Positions 31,620-39,276 of a DNA stretch of 64,000 nt are shown one piece after another. The notes under the pieces were generated by a model. It was given only the letters and a program-made list of their open reading frames with translations, was not told the DNA's origin and ran no database searches. This DNA comes from Micromonospora okii (GTDB taxonomy: Bacteria > Actinomycetota > Actinomycetes > Mycobacteriales > Micromonosporaceae), in contig NZ_BBZF01000013.1 in assembly GCF_020884795.1 (NCBI RefSeq), positions 511,167-575,166 on the forward strand, read 5' to 3'. The stretch's first letter is position 1. Every line of letters starts with the position of its first letter. The translations under genes were made by a program, and so were the position numbers.

Positions 31620-32654
31620 ATGAACTCCGTCGACCGCGCCCGGCTCACCGTCCGCTCGCCCGCCGACCTCATCGCCGCCGTGCCGTACCTGCTCGGCTTC
31701 CACCCCGCCGACAGCGTCGTGGTGGTCGCGCTGCGCGGCCGGCGGATCGTCTTCGCCGCCCGCGCCGACCTGCCGGGCACGGGCGACGACCCGCTCGACC
31801 CGGCCACCCACCTGGCCGGCGTCATCGCCCGCCAGGGCGCCGAGTCCGCCACCGTGCTCGGGTACGGCGACGCGCCCCGGGTCACCCCCGCCGTCGACGC
31901 GGTACGGCAGTCGCTGGCCGTCGCCGGGCTGGCCGTGCTCGACGCCCTGCGGGTGACGGGCGGCCGGTACTGGTCGTACCTGTGCGCCGAGCCGGCCTGC
32001 TGCCCGCCCGACGGCACCCCCTACGACGCGGGAGCCAGCGAGGTCAGCGCGGCGGCCGTCTACGCCGGCCAGGTGGCGCTGCCCGACCGGGCGGCCCTGA
32101 CCGCGCAGGTGGCCCCGTTCGACGGCCCCGCGCGGATGGCGATGCGCCAGGCTGTGGCGAGCGCCGAGCGCCGCCGCGACGAACTGGTGGTCGGACAATC
32201 CACCGACGACCTGATCGACGGGCGCGCCCTGCGGCGGGCGGGCATGACCGCCGTCCGCGCCGCCATGCGTGGGCAGCGCCGGGGCGAGCGGCTGACCGAC
32301 GACGAACTGGCCTGGCTGACCCTGCTCCTCACCCACCTCCCGGTGCGCGACCACGCCTGGGAACGCACCGACGGGCGGGAGCGCGACATCGCCCTCTGGA
32401 CCGACGTGCTGCGGCGCGCCGCGCCGGAGCTGATCGCCGCCCCGGGCTCCCTGCTGGCCTTTGCCGCGTGGCGGGCGGGGCAGGGGGCGCTGGCGGCGGT
32501 GGCCCTGGAACGGGTGATCGAGGCGCACCCGAACTACTCGCTGGCGCTGTTGCTGGATGACCTGCTGAGGCGCGGGGTGCCGCCGTCCCGACTGGACGGC
32601 TGGCCGGCGGTCGACGCGCCGGGGATGCTGCGCCGTCGACGCCGACGCGGTTGA
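31620..32654 (+). CDS. DUF4192 domain-containing protein
   Basis: 344 residues beginning with the family signature L-T-V-R-S-P-A-D-L-I-A-A-V-P-Y-L-L-G-F-H-P, followed by D-S-V-V-V-V-A-L. It has W-S-Y-L-C-A-E-P-A-C-C-P near residue 115 and the late S-L-L-A-F-A-A-W-R-A-G-Q-G-A-L-A segment. This family is actinobacterial and uncharacterised; the C-terminal part looks like a helical repeat. It is soluble with no signal peptide. ATG at 31620 matches the family N-terminus. It is the last gene before the CRISPR leader and is divergent from the kinase operon. Confidence 0.9.
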   Translation: MNSVDRARLTVRSPADLIAAVPYLLGFHPADSVVVVALRGRRIVFAARADLPGTGDDPLDPATHLAGVIARQGAESATVLGYGDAPRVTPAVDAVRQSLAVAGLAVLDALRVTGGRYWSYLCAEPACCPPDGTPYDAGASEVSAAAVYAGQVALPDRAALTAQVAPFDGPARMAMRQAVASAERRRDELVVGQSTDDLIDGRALRRAGMTAVRAAMRGQRRGERLTDDELAWLTLLLTHLPVRDHAWERTDGRERDIALWTDVLRRAAPELIAAPGSLLAFAAWRAGQGALAAVALERVIEAHPNYSLALLLDDLLRRGVPPSRLDGWPAVDAPGMLRRRRRRG

Positions 32655-32830
32655 GGATCGGGGTGGGCGGGGGCCGGCGTGGTGCTCTCGGATCTCCCCT
32701 TGGGGTCTGCTCACGCCTTACGCTGTGCCAGCGACGGAACAGCCTGGCAGCCGTCCCTGAGGAGTGGATCTTGAGTCACAGAGTGAATGAAAGCCGGGGA
32801 GTTGATCTCTAGCGGCCCAGGTCAGGAAGT
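32655..32830 (+). other. CRISPR leader region
   Basis: 176 bases between the DUF4192 stop and the first repeat. The part from about 32750 is AT-richer (GAGTGAATGAAAGCC and nearby) and ends CAGGTCAGGAAGT at the first repeat. It is assigned as the leader because the first 15 repeats are identical while the repeat at the far end is mutated. No coding frame is supported. Confidence 0.7.
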
Positions 32831-33772
32831 CTGCTCCCCGCGCATGCGGGGGTGATCCCGGTCGGCACCCTCGCGGCGTTCGCCGACCGGGCTGCTCCCC
32901 GCGCATGCGGGGGTGATCCCGTGTCCAGCGGCTCCAGCCCGGGGTAGTTGTCCTGCTCCCCGCGCATGCGGGGGTGATCCCTCGCCGTCACCTGCTACAC
33001 GAATGCCGTTTAACTGCTCCCCGCGCATGCGGGGGTGATCCGGGCCGCCCGGGTGTCGGCGGTGACGGCGCCGCCTGCTCCCCGCGCATGCGGGGGTGAT
33101 CCCTGGTCCGGCCCGTACGAGCCGTACGTCTCCTCCTGCTCCCCGCGCATGCGGGGGTGATCCCGTGATCATGCCGACGCTGCGCCCCTTTTTGATCTGC
33201 TCCCCGCGCATGCGGGGGTGATCCTCGTAGCGGCACCGCCCGACAACTAAGTCGGGCCTGCTCCCCGCGCATGCGGGGGTGATCCGCCGAGCGCGGCGGC
33301 CTGGTCGAGGGCGATGCCCTGCTCCCCGCGCATGCGGGGGTGATCCCATCCACGCAGGTCAGCCACTCCCCTGCTTCGACTGCTCCCCGCGCATGCGGGG
33401 GTGATCCCGTGCTGCGGCGGTGGAAGCCAGCCGCGAGGCTCTGCTCCCCGCGCATGCGGGGGTGATCCGGTCGGAGGGCAGGTTGTTGAGGGCGACCAGT
33501 GCTGCTCCCCGCGCATGCGGGGGTGATCCCCCATGCCCTGCCGCGCCCAACTCCAGGACGAACTGCTCCCCGCGCATGCGGGGGTGATCCGTCTGCCGGG
33601 TGCGGCGGCACAGCGTCAGTGCCTGCTCCCCGCGCATGCGGGGGTGATCCCGACGTCACCGTCGAACGCGCCGGCGGCAGCTCCTGCTCCCCGCGCATGC
33701 GGGGGTGATCCGGACTGCGGGGAGGAGTTCCGGCACCTCGCCAGCTGCTCCCCGCGCATGCGGGGGTGATTC
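32831..33772 (+). CRISPR. Type I-E-like CRISPR array, 16 repeats and 15 spacers
   Basis: A 28-base repeat begins CTGCTCCCCGCGCATGCGGG and ends GGTGATCC, with a CCCCGC-GCAT-GCGGGG stem. Repeats start at 32831, 32892, 32953, 33014, 33075, 33136, 33197, 33258, 33319, 33380, 33441, 33502, 33563, 33623, 33684 and 33745. Spacers are 33 bases except one of 32 (33591-33622). Repeats 1-15 are identical; the last ends GATTC instead of GATCC, marking the leader-distal end and plus-strand transcription. The stem and the GTGATCC handle resemble actinobacterial type I-E repeats. No cas genes occur in the window. Confidence 0.97.
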
Positions 33773-34043
33773 CCGATGAGGGCGAACCGCCGACGTGTTG
33801 AGCGCACCGACACCCCTCCGGCCCTCACCTATGAATCGCCAGCCTGCGCCACCCCAACTGGCTGGCTCCACATGGGCGACGTAAGCGCGGCGACGCAATC
33901 TTGGACGCGAATGGCCCCTATGGGGGCCGAAATCTACCAAGATCTCCGGAGCGTCCCGTCATCCGAGACCAATTCCCGGTTAGTAGGAAACCGACCTGGC
34001 CGGCCTCGCCATGCTGAACGACTACAGGGCTCGTGGCGGTCGG
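33773..34043. other. Intergenic region after the CRISPR array
   Basis: 271 bases with lower GC than the neighbours and no supported coding frame. No cas gene fragment or further repeat was found here. It separates the array from the convergent HTH gene. Confidence 0.5.
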
Positions 34044-34775
34044 TCAGGCTACTTGGGCATCGCCCCACAGGGCCTCGAAGTGCTCCACGTACCGGTCGAA
34101 CGGGCCTCCAGCCTCCCGGCGTCGGAAGTGCAGCGTTACTGAATCCTGGCCCAGCCCCGCCCCGATATGGGTGGCGACGATGGCGTCGTCATCGAAGATC
34201 CAGGTCGACATGGCGATGTGACGGTCAGAGATTCGCACGGGCAGAGGGGTGGGCGACTTCGCGATCTCCGCCTGCGACATGGCGATTCTGGTTCCGAGGG
34301 TCAGTGGGGTCGCCTCGACGCGGTCGCGTCCGGTGGTGACGGGGCTTGCTGGATCGCCGAGCAGGAAGCGCACGTCCGCGCCGTTGTCGAGCTTCGTGCC
34401 CAGTGTGGCGGGGGCATTGGGCACCTCAAGCCAGACGAAGTAACTCGTAAATCCTCCGAACCACAGTCTTGTCTTCGCACGCTCGATCAGCTCGCGGAAG
34501 AGGGTGCGAGGTAGATCTGATCGCCGGGCGTAGACGCCGACGAGTTCCCGATCGGACCCCACCTTGACCGCGCGACGCACAACTTCAGGCCAGAGCACGC
34601 CCACATCCTTACCCAGCACCTCGGCCACACGCACTCGGGATCGCGGATGAGGAATTCGACCCCGACTGATCCAGCGTTCCACGGTTTTGGGGTCCACATG
34701 GCATCTCTCAGCCAGGTCGCTGGCGGTCAGACCTGCCACGGTGAGGGCTGTGTGGAGAACGTCGTTCCTTATCAC
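34044..34775 (-). CDS. HTH (XRE-like) regulator with C-terminal PLD-like domain
   Basis: 243 residues. The N-terminal 70 residues form a helix-turn-helix: A-L-T-V-A-G-L-T-A-S-D-L-A-E-R-C-H-V-D-P-K-T-V-E-R-W. The remainder contains L-F-R-E-L-I-E-R-A-K-T-R-L-W-F-G-G-F-T-S, V-R-F-L-L-G-D-P and I-S-D-R-H-I-A-M-S-T-W-I-F-D-D-D, resembling the phospholipase D fold without clear catalytic HKD motifs. GTG at 34775 gives a compact N-terminus (V-I-R-N-D-V-L); an alternative ATG at 34826 adds 17 residues. Third-position GC is lower than in core genes. Divergent from two zinc-ribbon genes, so it probably controls them. Confidence 0.75.
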   Translation of the reverse strand: MIRNDVLHTALTVAGLTASDLAERCHVDPKTVERWISRGRIPHPRSRVRVAEVLGKDVGVLWPEVVRRAVKVGSDRELVGVYARRSDLPRTLFRELIERAKTRLWFGGFTSYFVWLEVPNAPATLGTKLDNGADVRFLLGDPASPVTTGRDRVEATPLTLGTRIAMSQAEIAKSPTPLPVRISDRHIAMSTWIFDDDAIVATHIGAGLGQDSVTLHFRRREAGGPFDRYVEHFEALWGDAQVA

Positions 34776-34820
34776 CGGGAGGGACCTTTCGTAGACGTCC
34801 CTTGATGGTCGCACGCGATG

Positions 34821-34838
34821 GTTCAACCGTCCGTGAAC
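34821..34838. promoter_or_regulatory. Inverted repeat in the divergent regulator region
   Basis: GTTCA-ACCGTCCG-TGAAC, five-base perfect arms with an eight-base spacer, lies just upstream of the regulator start and 140 bases before the zinc-ribbon gene. It is a plausible operator for the HTH protein. Short arms make chance occurrence possible. Confidence 0.3.
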
Positions 34839-34977
34839 GAGTGTGAGCGTTTCGTGTAGGACGGCGTGGCCGGTGGAGGAGTTGCCCGGCGGTCGCGTGC
34901 GTCGAGGGGGTCGCCCCGGTCCTTCCTGCGCGACGCGCGGGCGGCCCCCTCTCCAACCTCGACGGAGAGGAGCAGCG

Positions 34978-35562
34978 ATGCCGCACCGAGGAGGGCGTCA
35001 CCCGTCCCGACGGGGCCGGCACTGCGTGTGCCAGGTCTGCCGCCCGGCCCCGCAGCCACGACTCGATTCCGCACCACCGGCCCCGGGGCCCGCGCCGAGG
35101 CCGGGCCCACCGTCACCCCGGGCCCCGCACGCTTCCCCGCTGGGCAACCCGGCGACCCCGCCGCACGGGAAGCAGCGCAACGAGGCGTCGGCGTGGCCCG
35201 TCTTCGGGTCGGTCGTCGCCCGGCGTACCCCTGAGCAGCTCACGCCCGGGAGTGCGGCGGCGGGCGACCCCCGGGGGCGTACCCCTGGGTCTGACCTTGC
35301 GGACCACCGCCCGCAGGGGCCCGCGTGGGTCTGCCGGCGCTGCGGGTGGCCCTTTCCCTGCCCGGCCTGGACGGAGGGCTCGATCGACAGAGACGCCCGC
35401 GTGATGCTGCTGCCGGAGTTCGTGCGGATGGCGCGGCAGGCCGTCCGTGACCTCCGGGGGCAGCCGGGCGGGCCGACGCCCCCGGAGGTGGTGCGGCGCT
35501 TCCTGTGGTTCCTGCCGCTGACCGACGACCAGGCGCGGGCCGTCGCGCTGCGGGTGCGCTGA
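34978..35562 (+). CDS. Small zinc-ribbon-like protein A (unrecognised family)
   Basis: 194 residues. Residues 1-110 are basic, proline-rich and disordered but include H-C-V-C-Q-V-C. The conserved-looking part is W-V-C-R-R-C-G-W-P-F-P-C near residue 122, followed by a helical region with L-P-E-F-V-R-M-A-R-Q-A and P-P-E-V-V-R-R-F-L-W-F-L. ATG at 34978 follows GAGAGGAG. The three cysteines plus the pair near the N-terminus could bind zinc. The stop overlaps the next start (TGATG), and that next protein has the same W-x-C-R-x-C-G-x-P-x-P-C motif, so the two are paralogous and co-translated. No known function. Confidence 0.65.
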   Translation: MPHRGGRHPSRRGRHCVCQVCRPAPQPRLDSAPPAPGPAPRPGPPSPRAPHASPLGNPATPPHGKQRNEASAWPVFGSVVARRTPEQLTPGSAAAGDPRGRTPGSDLADHRPQGPAWVCRRCGWPFPCPAWTEGSIDRDARVMLLPEFVRMARQAVRDLRGQPGGPTPPEVVRRFLWFLPLTDDQARAVALRVR

Positions 35563-35813
35563 TGTCGCGCGTCGCCCGCCCACACGTGCCGCTGCGCCCG
35601 ATCTGGCTGTGCCGCGCCTGCGGCCACCCGTGGCCGTGCGGGGAGGCGCGGCTGTCGCTGCTGGTCGAGTACCGGGGCAACCGTGTCGCCCTGCTCATCT
35701 ACCTGGCGGTCCTGCACGACGAGGCCACGGAGCAGCTGGCGCAGTTGACGCCCGGGGAGCCGCCCCCCGACCTCACCGAGCGTTTCCTGTCCTGGGCCCG
35801 CGCTCGCGGGTAG
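35562..35813 (+). CDS. Small zinc-ribbon-like protein B (paralogue of A)
   Basis: 83 residues. It carries W-L-C-R-A-C-G-H-P-W-P-C near residue 16, then a helical segment L-S-L-L-V-E-Y-R-G-N-R-V-A-L-L-I-Y-L-A and an end E-R-F-L-S-W-A-R, matching protein A in order and spacing. ATG at 35562 overlaps the upstream stop, which indicates translational coupling. Small proteins with this W-C-x-x-C-G-x-P-W-P-C signature beside HTH regulators occur in Micromonosporaceae as I recall them, with no assigned role. Likely zinc-binding, perhaps a nucleic-acid or protein-interaction module. Confidence 0.7.
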   Translation: MSRVARPHVPLRPIWLCRACGHPWPCGEARLSLLVEYRGNRVALLIYLAVLHDEATEQLAQLTPGEPPPDLTERFLSWARARG

Positions 35814-35851
35814 CGGGGGTGTGGGCACCGGTGGGAGCCGAGCGGCAGCGG

Positions 35852-36622
35852 TCAGCCGTGGAAGTCGGCAGCGAAGGACAACTTCTCGAACCTGCGGGCG
35901 GCGAGATCGTCGCGGCTCAGCGTGTAGAAGAGGGTCGAGTAGTCGGTCTCGAAGTCGGTGCCGACCTTGTCCTCGGTCAGGTAGAACTCGACCAGCAACA
36001 CCTGGGTCTCGAAGTCGACCGGGACGCCCAGACCGCCGGTGTTGGAGGTGCCGTACCCGCCGAGGACGGCCACGCTCTGGCCGCCGCAGCCGCCGTCATC
36101 GTCATCGTCATCGTCGTCGACCTCGAGATCCCAGACGATCTCCTGGTACAGCTCCTCGTCGTCGCGGTCCTCCCCGGCGTAGAGAGGACTGTCGCCGGGC
36201 CACTCGGGGAGGCTCCAGTCCGGCGTGCCTCTGAGGGGGAAGCGCTCGTACACGCTGGGGGTGGTGGGGGCCGGCTCGGCCTCGGCGACCGCCGTGCCGG
36301 CCGGCACGTAGATCACGTGCGCGGCCTCGGGGAGCATGGCTGTCTCCGAGAAGAAGACCAGGGTGCCGTCGCTGGGAAGATCCAGGTCGTGGGCGTCGCG
36401 GGGAATCGCGGCGAGGTCGATCGAGGCCAGGTGGACGGTGCGCTCGGGCCAGGCGACCGAGGCGGGCAGCGCCGGCCTGCCGCCGAAGTACCCGACGACC
36501 GGGCCGCTGCCGCCCTTCTCCAGGTTCAGGCAGGGGCGCGCGAGTCGCAGCCACCAGTCGATGGCGTCGTCAGGCATGTCTGCTTGCCGGGCGACAACCC
36601 GGAACGCTTCCAACTCGTTCAT
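35852..36622 (-). CDS. DUF1963 (YwqG-like) protein, copy 1
   Basis: 256 residues. Signatures include G-P-V-V-G-Y-F-G-G-R-P-A-L-P, W-P-E-R-T-V-H-L-A-S-I-D-L-A, G-T-L-V-F-F, and N-T-G-G-L-G near the end, typical of the YwqG/DUF1963 family found in polymorphic-toxin neighbourhoods and elsewhere. An eight-Asp run (D-D-D-D-D-D-D-D) near residue 170, encoded by a GAT/GAC repeat, is absent from copy 2. About three quarters identical to the protein at 36766-37512, so a tandem duplicate. Convergent with zinc-ribbon gene B. ATG at 36622. Confidence 0.88.
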   Translation of the reverse strand: MNELEAFRVVARQADMPDDAIDWWLRLARPCLNLEKGGSGPVVGYFGGRPALPASVAWPERTVHLASIDLAAIPRDAHDLDLPSDGTLVFFSETAMLPEAAHVIYVPAGTAVAEAEPAPTTPSVYERFPLRGTPDWSLPEWPGDSPLYAGEDRDDEELYQEIVWDLEVDDDDDDDDGGCGGQSVAVLGGYGTSNTGGLGVPVDFETQVLLVEFYLTEDKVGTDFETDYSTLFYTLSRDDLAARRFEKLSFAADFHG

Positions 36623-36662
36623 GGGACGCAGTGTGGCAGGCCGCCGGTGGCGGGCGGGCTTC

Positions 36663-36738
36663 GACGGCGTACCCCCGGCTCTGCCCTTGCGGGGCGCCGC
36701 CCCCACGGGTCCGCGTGGGCATGCCGGCGCTGCGGGGT
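36663..36738 (+). pseudogene. Remnant of a zinc-ribbon gene A copy
   Basis: About 76 bases align with 35275-35349 inside zinc-ribbon gene A at roughly 80 percent identity by eye. Conceptual translation is R-R-R-T-P-G-S-A-L-A-G-R-R-P-H-G-S-A-W-A-C-R-R-C-G, against R-T-P-G-S-D-L-A-D-H-R-P-Q-G-P-A-W-V-C-R-R-C-G in gene A. No start and no downstream domain remain. It lies between the two DUF1963 copies in the position equivalent to gene A/B relative to copy 1, so the duplicated block once included this gene. Confidence 0.6.
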
Positions 36739-36765
36739 AGCGGCGCTCGGCCGGGGCGGGCGTGG

Positions 36766-37512
36766 TCAGCCGTGGAAGTCGGAGGCCAGCGACACCCCTT
36801 CGAACCGGTGAGCGGCCAGGTCGGCACGGGTGATCACGTAGAAGAGGGTGGCGTAGTCGGTCTCGAAGTCCTCGCCGACCAGGTCGTCGGCCAGGTGGAA
36901 CTCGACCAGCAGCACCTCGGTCTCGGGGGTGACCGGAATGCCCAGACCGCCGGTGTTCGAGGTGCCGAACCCACCGAGGACGGCCACGGTCTCGTCGCCG
37001 CGATCGTCGTACCCGAGATCCCACACGAGCTCCCGGTAGAGCCGCGCGTCGTCGCGGTTCTCCCCCGCGTAGCGGAGGCTCATCCAGGGCGCCTCGGGCA
37101 GGCTCCAGTCCGGGCTGCCGCTGAGCGGAATGCGGTCGTACACCGTGGCGGTGCTGGCGGGCGGCTCGGCTTCGGTGACCGCCGTGCCGGCCGGCACGTG
37201 GACCACCTGCCCGATGTCGGGCACCGAGTCCGTCACCGAGAAGAAGACGAGGGTGCCGTCCCTGGGGAGGTCCAGGTCGTGGGCGTCGCGGGGGATCGCG
37301 GCGAGGTCGATCGAGGCCAGGTGGACGCAGTCCTCGGGCCAGGCGACCGAGGCGGGCAGCGCCGGCCTGCCGCCGAAGTGCCCGACGACCGGGCCGCTGT
37401 CGTCCTTCTCCAGCCGCAGGCAGGGGCGCGCGAGTCGCAGCCACCAGTCGACGGCGTCGTCGGGCATGTCCTTCTGCCGGGCGGCGGCTCGAAACGCCTC
37501 CAGTTCGTTCAC
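36766..37512 (-). CDS. DUF1963 (YwqG-like) protein, copy 2
   Basis: 248 residues, closely related to copy 1 along its whole length: M-N-E-L-E-A-F-R, P-D-D-A-V-D-W-W-L-R-L-A-R-P-C-L, G-G-R-P-A-L-P-A-S-V-A-W-P-E and the shared end D-F-H-G. It lacks the poly-Asp insertion. Family function is unknown; YwqG-like proteins are often immunity or adaptor-like in toxin loci, but no toxin gene is visible here. GTG start at 37512. Same strand as copy 1 with 143 bases between, which hold the zinc-ribbon remnant. Confidence 0.88.
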   Translation of the reverse strand: MNELEAFRAAARQKDMPDDAVDWWLRLARPCLRLEKDDSGPVVGHFGGRPALPASVAWPEDCVHLASIDLAAIPRDAHDLDLPRDGTLVFFSVTDSVPDIGQVVHVPAGTAVTEAEPPASTATVYDRIPLSGSPDWSLPEAPWMSLRYAGENRDDARLYRELVWDLGYDDRGDETVAVLGGFGTSNTGGLGIPVTPETEVLLVEFHLADDLVGEDFETDYATLFYVITRADLAAHRFEGVSLASDFHG

Positions 37513-37614
37513 GGCCGCATTGTGGCAGGCTTCTTTGCGCCAGGCTTTCCGGGCTTGTCCGGTGTGGACGCCGGGGACGCCCGGTGTCCTGGGGGCGCTG
37601 ACACCGGCAGGACA

Positions 37615-37637
37615 CCCGGCAGGAGTCTCCTGCCGGG
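37615..37637. promoter_or_regulatory. Perfect hairpin in divergent promoter region of the protease gene
   Basis: CCCGGCAGGA (37615-37624) and TCCTGCCGGG (37628-37637) are exact complements around GTC. A second imperfect pair (CCGGTGTCCTG near 37581, CAGGACACCCGG near 37608) overlaps it. The hairpin is 45 bases upstream of the protease start and 100 bases from the DUF1963 start, so it is not a normal 3' terminator. It may be an operator or a 5' UTR structure. Confidence 0.4.
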
Positions 37638-37682
37638 CCTCCTGCCTGGGCCGCCGACCGCACCGCCGATTGACTCTGCGTC

Positions 37683-39182
37683 ATGACACAGACCTGGAAG
37701 GTGACCTCCCGCCTCCTGGCGGCAGGGGCGCTCGTCGGTGCCACCGCCCTCGCCGGACCGGCGGCGGTTCCCGCCCGCGCGCAGGCCGGCCCGGCCGCGA
37801 AGGCGGGCGACGCCGCGATCCTCGACCTGATCCCGGCCGCCACGCGGGCCCGGATGGCGGCGCAGGTGCCGCTGGTCGACGCGGCGACCGGCCTGCGGGC
37901 CGCCGTCGAGCGCGGCCCGGCGCGCGGGTACGCCGGCATCGGGCTGGTCGGCGACCACGTCGCGCTCTGGTGGAAGGGGGAGCTGCCGGCCGACATCGCC
38001 TCGGCCGTGGCCGTCGCCCGCCGGATCGCGCCGGTCGAGGTCACCCCTGCGGCGTACGCCAAGGCGGAGCTGGCCGCCGCCGCCGAGCGGATCGCCCCCG
38101 TGGTGGACGGCGACGCGGGCGACGCCGCCCACGACGTGCGGCTGCGCACCGACGGCTCCGGTCTGGAGATCGTCGTAGACGACGCGGACGCGGCGCTGCC
38201 GAAACTGCCCCGGACCGGGGTGCGGACGACCGTCGTGCAGCAGGAGCGGCTGGTTCCCCGGTCCCGGGAGGACGACTCCGCGCCGTGGAGCGGCGGGGCG
38301 CGGATCTGGAACGACTCGGGCGCGGGCTGCTCGATCGGCTTCGGCGTACGCGAGGTGGCCGCCGGCACCAACCACCTGCTCAGCGCCGGGCACTGCGGCG
38401 CGATCGGGGCGCAGTGGAGCGACGGCCAGGGCGAGCCGATCGGCGTGCAGACCCACAGGAACGTCGACCACGACACGATGCTGATCGCCACCCCGTCGGC
38501 CGGCGGCTGGATCTACGTCGGCGGCTCGAACGACAACGCGCGGGCCCGGGTGGTCGGGTGGACCCAGGTCTTCCCCGGCCAGCTCCTCTGCCAGTCCGGC
38601 GCGACGTCGGCCGGGGTCCTCGGCGGCCCGATCTGCGACCTGGAGGTGCAGTTCCACTACACCGACCGGGAGGACCTGGTCGAGGCGACCCAGCTCGACG
38701 GGGACGATTCGGCCCGCGGTGGTGACAGCGGCGGCCCGGTGTACGCGGTCAACTCCGACGGCACCGTCCTCGCCGCCGGCACCACCACCCGCTCGGCCGG
38801 CCCCGGCTTCGGGTTCCAGGACTTCGCCACCGCCCGCGACGACTTCGGCGACATCGTGCCGGTGACCGGCACGGCCGCCACCTGCCGAATCTCCTTCACG
38901 GTGACCGCTTCGTGGGCCAACGGCTACACCGCCGCCGTCACCGTCTACAACGACGGGCCGCAGGTCAACAACTGGACCGTGGGCTGGACGTACGGCGGCG
39001 GTCAGCTCGTCCAGGGGGGCTGGAACGGCGTGTTCCAGCAGACCGGCCCGGCGGTGACGGTGGCCAACGAGTCGTACAACGCGACGATCCAGTCCGGCGG
39101 CTCGGTCAGCTTCGGGTTCACCGCGAGCGGGCCCGCGACCAACCCGGCGCCGTTCACCCTGAACGGCGCCGCCTGCTCCTGA
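37683..39182 (+). CDS. Secreted trypsin-like serine protease with C-terminal CBM2 domain
   Basis: 499 residues. A signal peptide (V-T-S-R-L-L-A-A-G-A-L-V-G-A-T-A-L-A-G-P) ends near A-R-A. A propeptide-like region (about 40-200) precedes the S1-type protease core: L-S-A-G-H-C-G (His), D-H-D-T-M-L (Asp) and G-D-S-G-G-P-V (Ser). From about residue 400 the last domain (C-R-I-S-F-T-V-T-A-S-W-A-N-G-Y-T-A, then N-W-T-V-G-W and W-N-G-V-F) is a family 2 carbohydrate-binding module, usually specific for cellulose or chitin. The enzyme probably degrades protein on polysaccharide surfaces. Divergent from DUF1963 copy 2. No strong ribosome binding site precedes the ATG. Confidence 0.93.
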   Translation: MTQTWKVTSRLLAAGALVGATALAGPAAVPARAQAGPAAKAGDAAILDLIPAATRARMAAQVPLVDAATGLRAAVERGPARGYAGIGLVGDHVALWWKGELPADIASAVAVARRIAPVEVTPAAYAKAELAAAAERIAPVVDGDAGDAAHDVRLRTDGSGLEIVVDDADAALPKLPRTGVRTTVVQQERLVPRSREDDSAPWSGGARIWNDSGAGCSIGFGVREVAAGTNHLLSAGHCGAIGAQWSDGQGEPIGVQTHRNVDHDTMLIATPSAGGWIYVGGSNDNARARVVGWTQVFPGQLLCQSGATSAGVLGGPICDLEVQFHYTDREDLVEATQLDGDDSARGGDSGGPVYAVNSDGTVLAAGTTTRSAGPGFGFQDFATARDDFGDIVPVTGTAATCRISFTVTASWANGYTAAVTVYNDGPQVNNWTVGWTYGGGQLVQGGWNGVFQQTGPAVTVANESYNATIQSGGSVSFGFTASGPATNPAPFTLNGAACS

Positions 39183-39197
39183 ACCTGCCTCCCACCC

Positions 39198-39239
39198 CAG
39201 GTGGGCCCCGTCGGGCGGGCACCCGGCGGGGCCCACCTG
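39198..39239 (+). terminator. Terminator after the protease gene
   Basis: CAGGTGGGCCCCG (39198-39210) pairs exactly with CGGGGCCCACCTG (39227-39239), extended inward by one T-G wobble and CGGG/CCCG. It lies 16 bases past the protease stop and faces the convergent regulator gene, so may act in both directions. Confidence 0.85.
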
Positions 39240-39276
39240 CGGCTCTGTTCCGCAGGCGTTGACGAGGCACCCTTGC

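Noticed and set aside
29556..32714. A 1052-codon open frame on the minus strand
   Set aside because: Only the last 337 codons are MoaA; the upstream part is antisense to DUF4192 and out of frame with the fructosamine kinase.
32822..33698. Long open frames on both strands across the CRISPR array
   Set aside because: They are repeats translated in different frames (recurring R-M-R-G-E-Q, S-P-P-H-A-R-G-A and T-P-A-C-A-G-S) and not proteins; the repeat happens to lack stops.
33773..34043. A hidden cas gene or transposon next to the CRISPR array
   Set aside because: No Cas motif, transposase motif or terminal inverted repeat was seen in the flanks of the array.
34827..34977. An extended N-terminus of zinc-ribbon gene A from a start near 34843
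   Set aside because: GAGAGGAG before the ATG at 34978 marks a better start; the upstream part is low-complexity and overlaps the expected divergent promoter.
35852..37512. A polymorphic toxin-immunity locus around the DUF1963 genes
   Set aside because: DUF1963 proteins occur in such loci, but no toxin, WXG100 or secretion gene is present nearby.
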